Both the position numbers and the translations under genes were made by a program. This document shows positions 61,817-64,000 of a stretch of 64,000 nt of DNA, in pieces. The notes beneath the pieces are model-generated. The model searched no databases. It was not told the DNA's origin and saw nothing but the letters and a program-made list of their open reading frames with translations. Numbering within the stretch: the first letter of the stretch is position 1; each line of letters opens with the position of its first letter. The stretch comes from Neptunicoccus cionae (GTDB taxonomy: Bacteria; Pseudomonadota; Alphaproteobacteria; Rhodobacterales; Rhodobacteraceae): the NCBI RefSeq assembly GCF_002860325.1, contig NZ_PKOJ01000004.1, positions 186,001 through 250,000 of the forward strand. Reading direction: 5' to 3'.

Positions 61817-62583
61817 TGTCTTACCGTGCCACCTTTGCAAAACGACTGCGGGCAAGAGACCGTTTGGTCGGCAGCTTCATAAAATCAAGTGATCCGGCGA
61901 ATGTGGAAATACTGGGCCTTGCGGGGTTTGACTTTGCCATTCTGGACGCAGAGCACGCCGCCATTGATCGGACCACCATTGCCGCAATGGCAATGGCAGC
62001 GCGGGCAGCAAAGCTGCCATTGCTGGTGCGTATCCCTGAAACCGGACACCATTGGGTTGCGACGGCACTGGATGCGGGGGCTGCGGGAATTATGGCCCCA
62101 CAAGTACGCGACGCAGAAATGGCGCGTGCCTTGGTGGCTGCGACCCGCTTTGGTGCGCAAGGGCGCGGCTTTTCCCCTTCTACTGCAGGGGCGGACTATG
62201 GCGCACGTGGTATCTCGGCCCATCTGAAACAGGTCGCACAGGAAACGGTCCTGATCTGCCAGATAGAGGATGAACCCTCCGTCGCACAGGCTGGCGACAT
62301 TGCTGCCGTTAACGGTGTTGACGGGCTTCTGCTCGGGCCGGTTGATTTGACGGTTTCACTCGGCCTGACCGACCCGGCTGCCGCAGAAGTCGAAACACTC
62401 TGTCAGGACACCATCACCGCGGCCGAGGCGACGGGAACCGCCGCGGGGCTGTTTCTGGGGAATCCGGCAGACAGCGGAAAATGGCAGAAAGCTGGGGCAA
62501 ACCTGTTTGTTATCGGCAGCGATCAGGCATTTCTGATGGGGGCGGCGAGGACTGCGTTGAAACAATTCGGACACAATTCGTAA
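61816..62583 (+). CDS. HpcH/HpaI-family aldolase
   Basis: This is a 255-residue class II aldolase of the HpcH/HpaI family, which cleaves or condenses 4-hydroxy-2-oxoacids, releasing pyruvate or a related oxoacid. Features are GLAGFDFAILDAEHAAIDRTTI (metal Glu), PLLVRIPETGHHWVATALDAGAAGIMAPQVR (Arg and His) and GVDGLLLGPVDLTVSLGL. It is co-translated with hyuB. In this setting it may split the ring-opened or carboxylated product, or make it in reverse. Confidence 0.83.
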   Translation: MSYRATFAKRLRARDRLVGSFIKSSDPANVEILGLAGFDFAILDAEHAAIDRTTIAAMAMAARAAKLPLLVRIPETGHHWVATALDAGAAGIMAPQVRDAEMARALVAATRFGAQGRGFSPSTAGADYGARGISAHLKQVAQETVLICQIEDEPSVAQAGDIAAVNGVDGLLLGPVDLTVSLGLTDPAAAEVETLCQDTITAAEATGTAAGLFLGNPADSGKWQKAGANLFVIGSDQAFLMGAARTALKQFGHNS

Positions 62584-62670
62584 CCATGCGGCACAACGAA
62601 AAAAGCGCCTCTTTTGCCCGTGACAGGGCTGGGTCAACTTGCCATAGTTCCGCCAAATGAGGAGAAAACC

Positions 62671-63843
62671 ATGACACATGACATTTGCATCGTTGGCAGT
62701 GGCCATACCAAATTCGGCCGGCTGGACGAAAATCTCGAAGACATGATCGTAGCTGCGACCCGCGAAGCGATTGAAGAAGCGGGCGTTGATCCGGCGGATA
62801 TCGACGCGCTGTTTCTGGGGCATTTCAACTCCGGCATGGTCAGTGACGGTTTTGCCTCGTCGCTGATTATGCAGGCCTATCCGGAGTTCCGCTTCAAACC
62901 GGCCATGCGGGCTGAGAACGCCTGTGCCTCCGGCTCCGCAGCGATCCATGCTGGGATGAACGCAATCAGGGCGGGCAAGGCGAAAACCGTGCTGGTTGTC
63001 GGGGCTGAAAAGATGACCCACCGCCCGACAGCTGATATTACAACTGCATTGGCGGGTGCCGGATACCAGAACGACAGCACCGAAGCAGGGCTGAGCTTTC
63101 CACAGGTGTTTGCACTGGCGGCCAAAGCCTATGGCAAGCAGTATGACAGCCCGCTTGATGCGATGGCGCGGATTGCGTCCAAGAACCATATGAACGCAAT
63201 GGATAACCCGCTGGCGCAGATGCAAAAGCCTTTCACCTTTGAGGATTGCAGCCAGATCACCAATCGCAATCCGGAAATCGCCCCTCCCCTGCGCCTGACC
63301 GACTGTTCGCTGGTCACGGACGGGGCGGCGGCTGTGGTGCTGACCACCGGTGAAAATGCGGTGAATTTCCCCAAGGTGGCGGGTTTCCGTGCGGCGGCCC
63401 ATGTCAGCGATACGTTGCCCATGTCCTCCCGCGATTTCCTGAAATTCGAGGGTCCGGAGCGGGCGTTCCAGAATGCCTTTGCAGACTCCGGCACCACTGT
63501 GAAAGACATCGACTTTGCCGAAGTGCATGACTGTTTCACCATTGCAGAACTGCTCACCTACGAAGCGATGGGCCTGACAGAAAAGGGTCAGGGCGCACGG
63601 GCGCTGGAAGACGGCACGGTGTTCAAGGATGGCGCATTACCGGTAAACCTGTCCGGCGGGCTGAAGGCGAAGGGCCACCCTGTTGGCGCGACCGGCGTGT
63701 CCATGCACGCACTGGCCTTCCGTCAGGTGACAGGTCAGGCAGGTGGCATCCAGAAAGACGGGGCGAACCTTGGTTTGGTCTTTAACATGGGCGGTTCCGG
63801 CGTGGCCAACTACGTCTCTGTTCTGGAAACTGTAAAAGCGTGA
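62671..63843 (+). CDS. thiolase-family acyl-CoA acyltransferase
   Basis: This is a 390-residue thiolase (acetyl-CoA acetyltransferase/SCP-x-like). The acyl Cys is in RAENACASGSAAIHAG near residue 88, the His in DFAEVHDCFTIAELL near 290, and the second His in LKAKGHPVGATGVSMHALA near 340. Its ending VFNMGGSGVANYVSVL is typical. The ATG at 62671 follows GAGGAGAAAACC. It comes 88 bp after the aldolase gene and 4 bp before a partial acyl-CoA ligase gene, so the pathway probably runs through a CoA thioester that is cleaved here. Confidence 0.88.
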   Translation: MTHDICIVGSGHTKFGRLDENLEDMIVAATREAIEEAGVDPADIDALFLGHFNSGMVSDGFASSLIMQAYPEFRFKPAMRAENACASGSAAIHAGMNAIRAGKAKTVLVVGAEKMTHRPTADITTALAGAGYQNDSTEAGLSFPQVFALAAKAYGKQYDSPLDAMARIASKNHMNAMDNPLAQMQKPFTFEDCSQITNRNPEIAPPLRLTDCSLVTDGAAAVVLTTGENAVNFPKVAGFRAAAHVSDTLPMSSRDFLKFEGPERAFQNAFADSGTTVKDIDFAEVHDCFTIAELLTYEAMGLTEKGQGARALEDGTVFKDGALPVNLSGGLKAKGHPVGATGVSMHALAFRQVTGQAGGIQKDGANLGLVFNMGGSGVANYVSVLETVKA

Positions 63844-63847
63844 TAAA

Positions 63848-64000
63848 ATGAACCTCGCTCATTGGCTGCACCAGACTGCGCGGACCCGTCCTGCGCGCCC
63901 TGCAATCCAGACAGGCGAGGATCTTCACGCCACATACGAAGATTTTGCTGCGCAAAGCTGTGCCATCGGCCAGCACCTTGCGCAGCACTACAACATCAAA
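63848..64000 (+). CDS. AMP-forming acyl-CoA ligase, 3' end outside window
   Basis: Only the first 51 residues are present, starting MNLAHWLHQTARTRPARPAI and continuing TGEDLHATYEDFAAQ. This N terminus is typical of AMP-dependent acyl-CoA synthetases, which activate a carboxylic acid to its CoA ester with ATP. The catalytic motifs lie beyond the right edge. The start is 4 bp after the thiolase stop. Confidence 0.7.
   Translation, partial: MNLAHWLHQTARTRPARPAIQTGEDLHATYEDFAAQSCAIGQHLAQHYNIK

Noticed and set aside
62356-63528. Long open frame on the minus strand
   Set aside because: It is antisense to the thiolase gene, which has all catalytic motifs.
1-64000. Mobile elements, CRISPR arrays, tRNA or rRNA genes
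   Set aside because: No transposase or integrase motifs, no spaced repeat array and no tRNA-like or rRNA-like sequence were seen by eye; a tRNAscan or repeat search was not possible.

Overview
The window reads as chromosome of an alphaproteobacterium, most likely a marine member of the Rhodobacterales (Roseobacter group). The reasons are indirect: moderately high GC, tightly packed operons with ATGA and TAATG overlaps, a pobA-pcaCHG aromatic cluster next to a DUF849 (BKACE) gene, many solute-binding-protein importers including two TRAP systems, and typical Cu-ATPase/CueR and panBC pairs. I saw no rRNA, tRNA, insertion sequence, phage gene or CRISPR array. Genes cut by the window edges (a tartrate dehydratase at the left, an AMP-forming ligase at the right) are cut by the edge, not broken.

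Layout. (1) 1-7.4 kb: tarD end, a PAS-LuxR regulator, a complete branched-chain-type ABC importer and an alpha/beta hydrolase. (2) 7.5-11.0 kb: two Rnk/GreA-like proteins, an EEP-family phosphodiesterase and an overlapping cardiolipin synthase. (3) 11.0-22.8 kb: a GlxA-type regulator, a peptide-type ABC importer interleaved with two amidohydrolases, and a divergent GntR regulator, flavin reductase and hydantoin-racemase-like gene. (4) 22.9-27.6 kb: copper-export ATPase with cueR, then panB-panC. (5) 27.6-37.2 kb: class III aminotransferase, isochorismatase-fold hydrolase, N-formylglutamate amidohydrolase and a second branched-chain-type importer with a permease-ATPase fusion, divergent from an RpiR regulator and a glutamine-synthetase-like ligase. 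(6) 37.3-42.0 kb: pcaQ, pobA, pcaC, pcaH, pcaG and a BKACE gene. (7) 42.0-44.7 kb: a GFA-like zinc protein, a glutaredoxin-MauE membrane fusion and an Hsp70-like ATPase. (8) 44.7-47.8 kb: a TRAP transporter. (9) 47.9-53.8 kb: an amino-acid ABC importer divergent from a TetR regulator, an aminotransferase and a dimethylargininase. (10) 54.1-64 kb: one long operon with a TRAP transporter, a cupin, an IclR regulator, hydantoinase/oxoprolinase A and B, an HpcH/HpaI aldolase, a thiolase and an acyl-CoA ligase.

Overall this is a scavenging region: six importers, most beside their own regulator and a small set of enzymes that open C-N bonds or enter CoA metabolism. The best leads are the hydantoinase-thiolase-ligase operon, the dimethylargininase operon with a clear candidate operator, the peptide-importer/amidohydrolase/hydantoin-racemase locus with matching GntR operators, the aminotransferase/amidohydrolase/GS-like locus, and the glutaredoxin-MauE fusion. 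Substrates are inferred from family and context only. Gene functions rest on recognised motifs, not on database searches.
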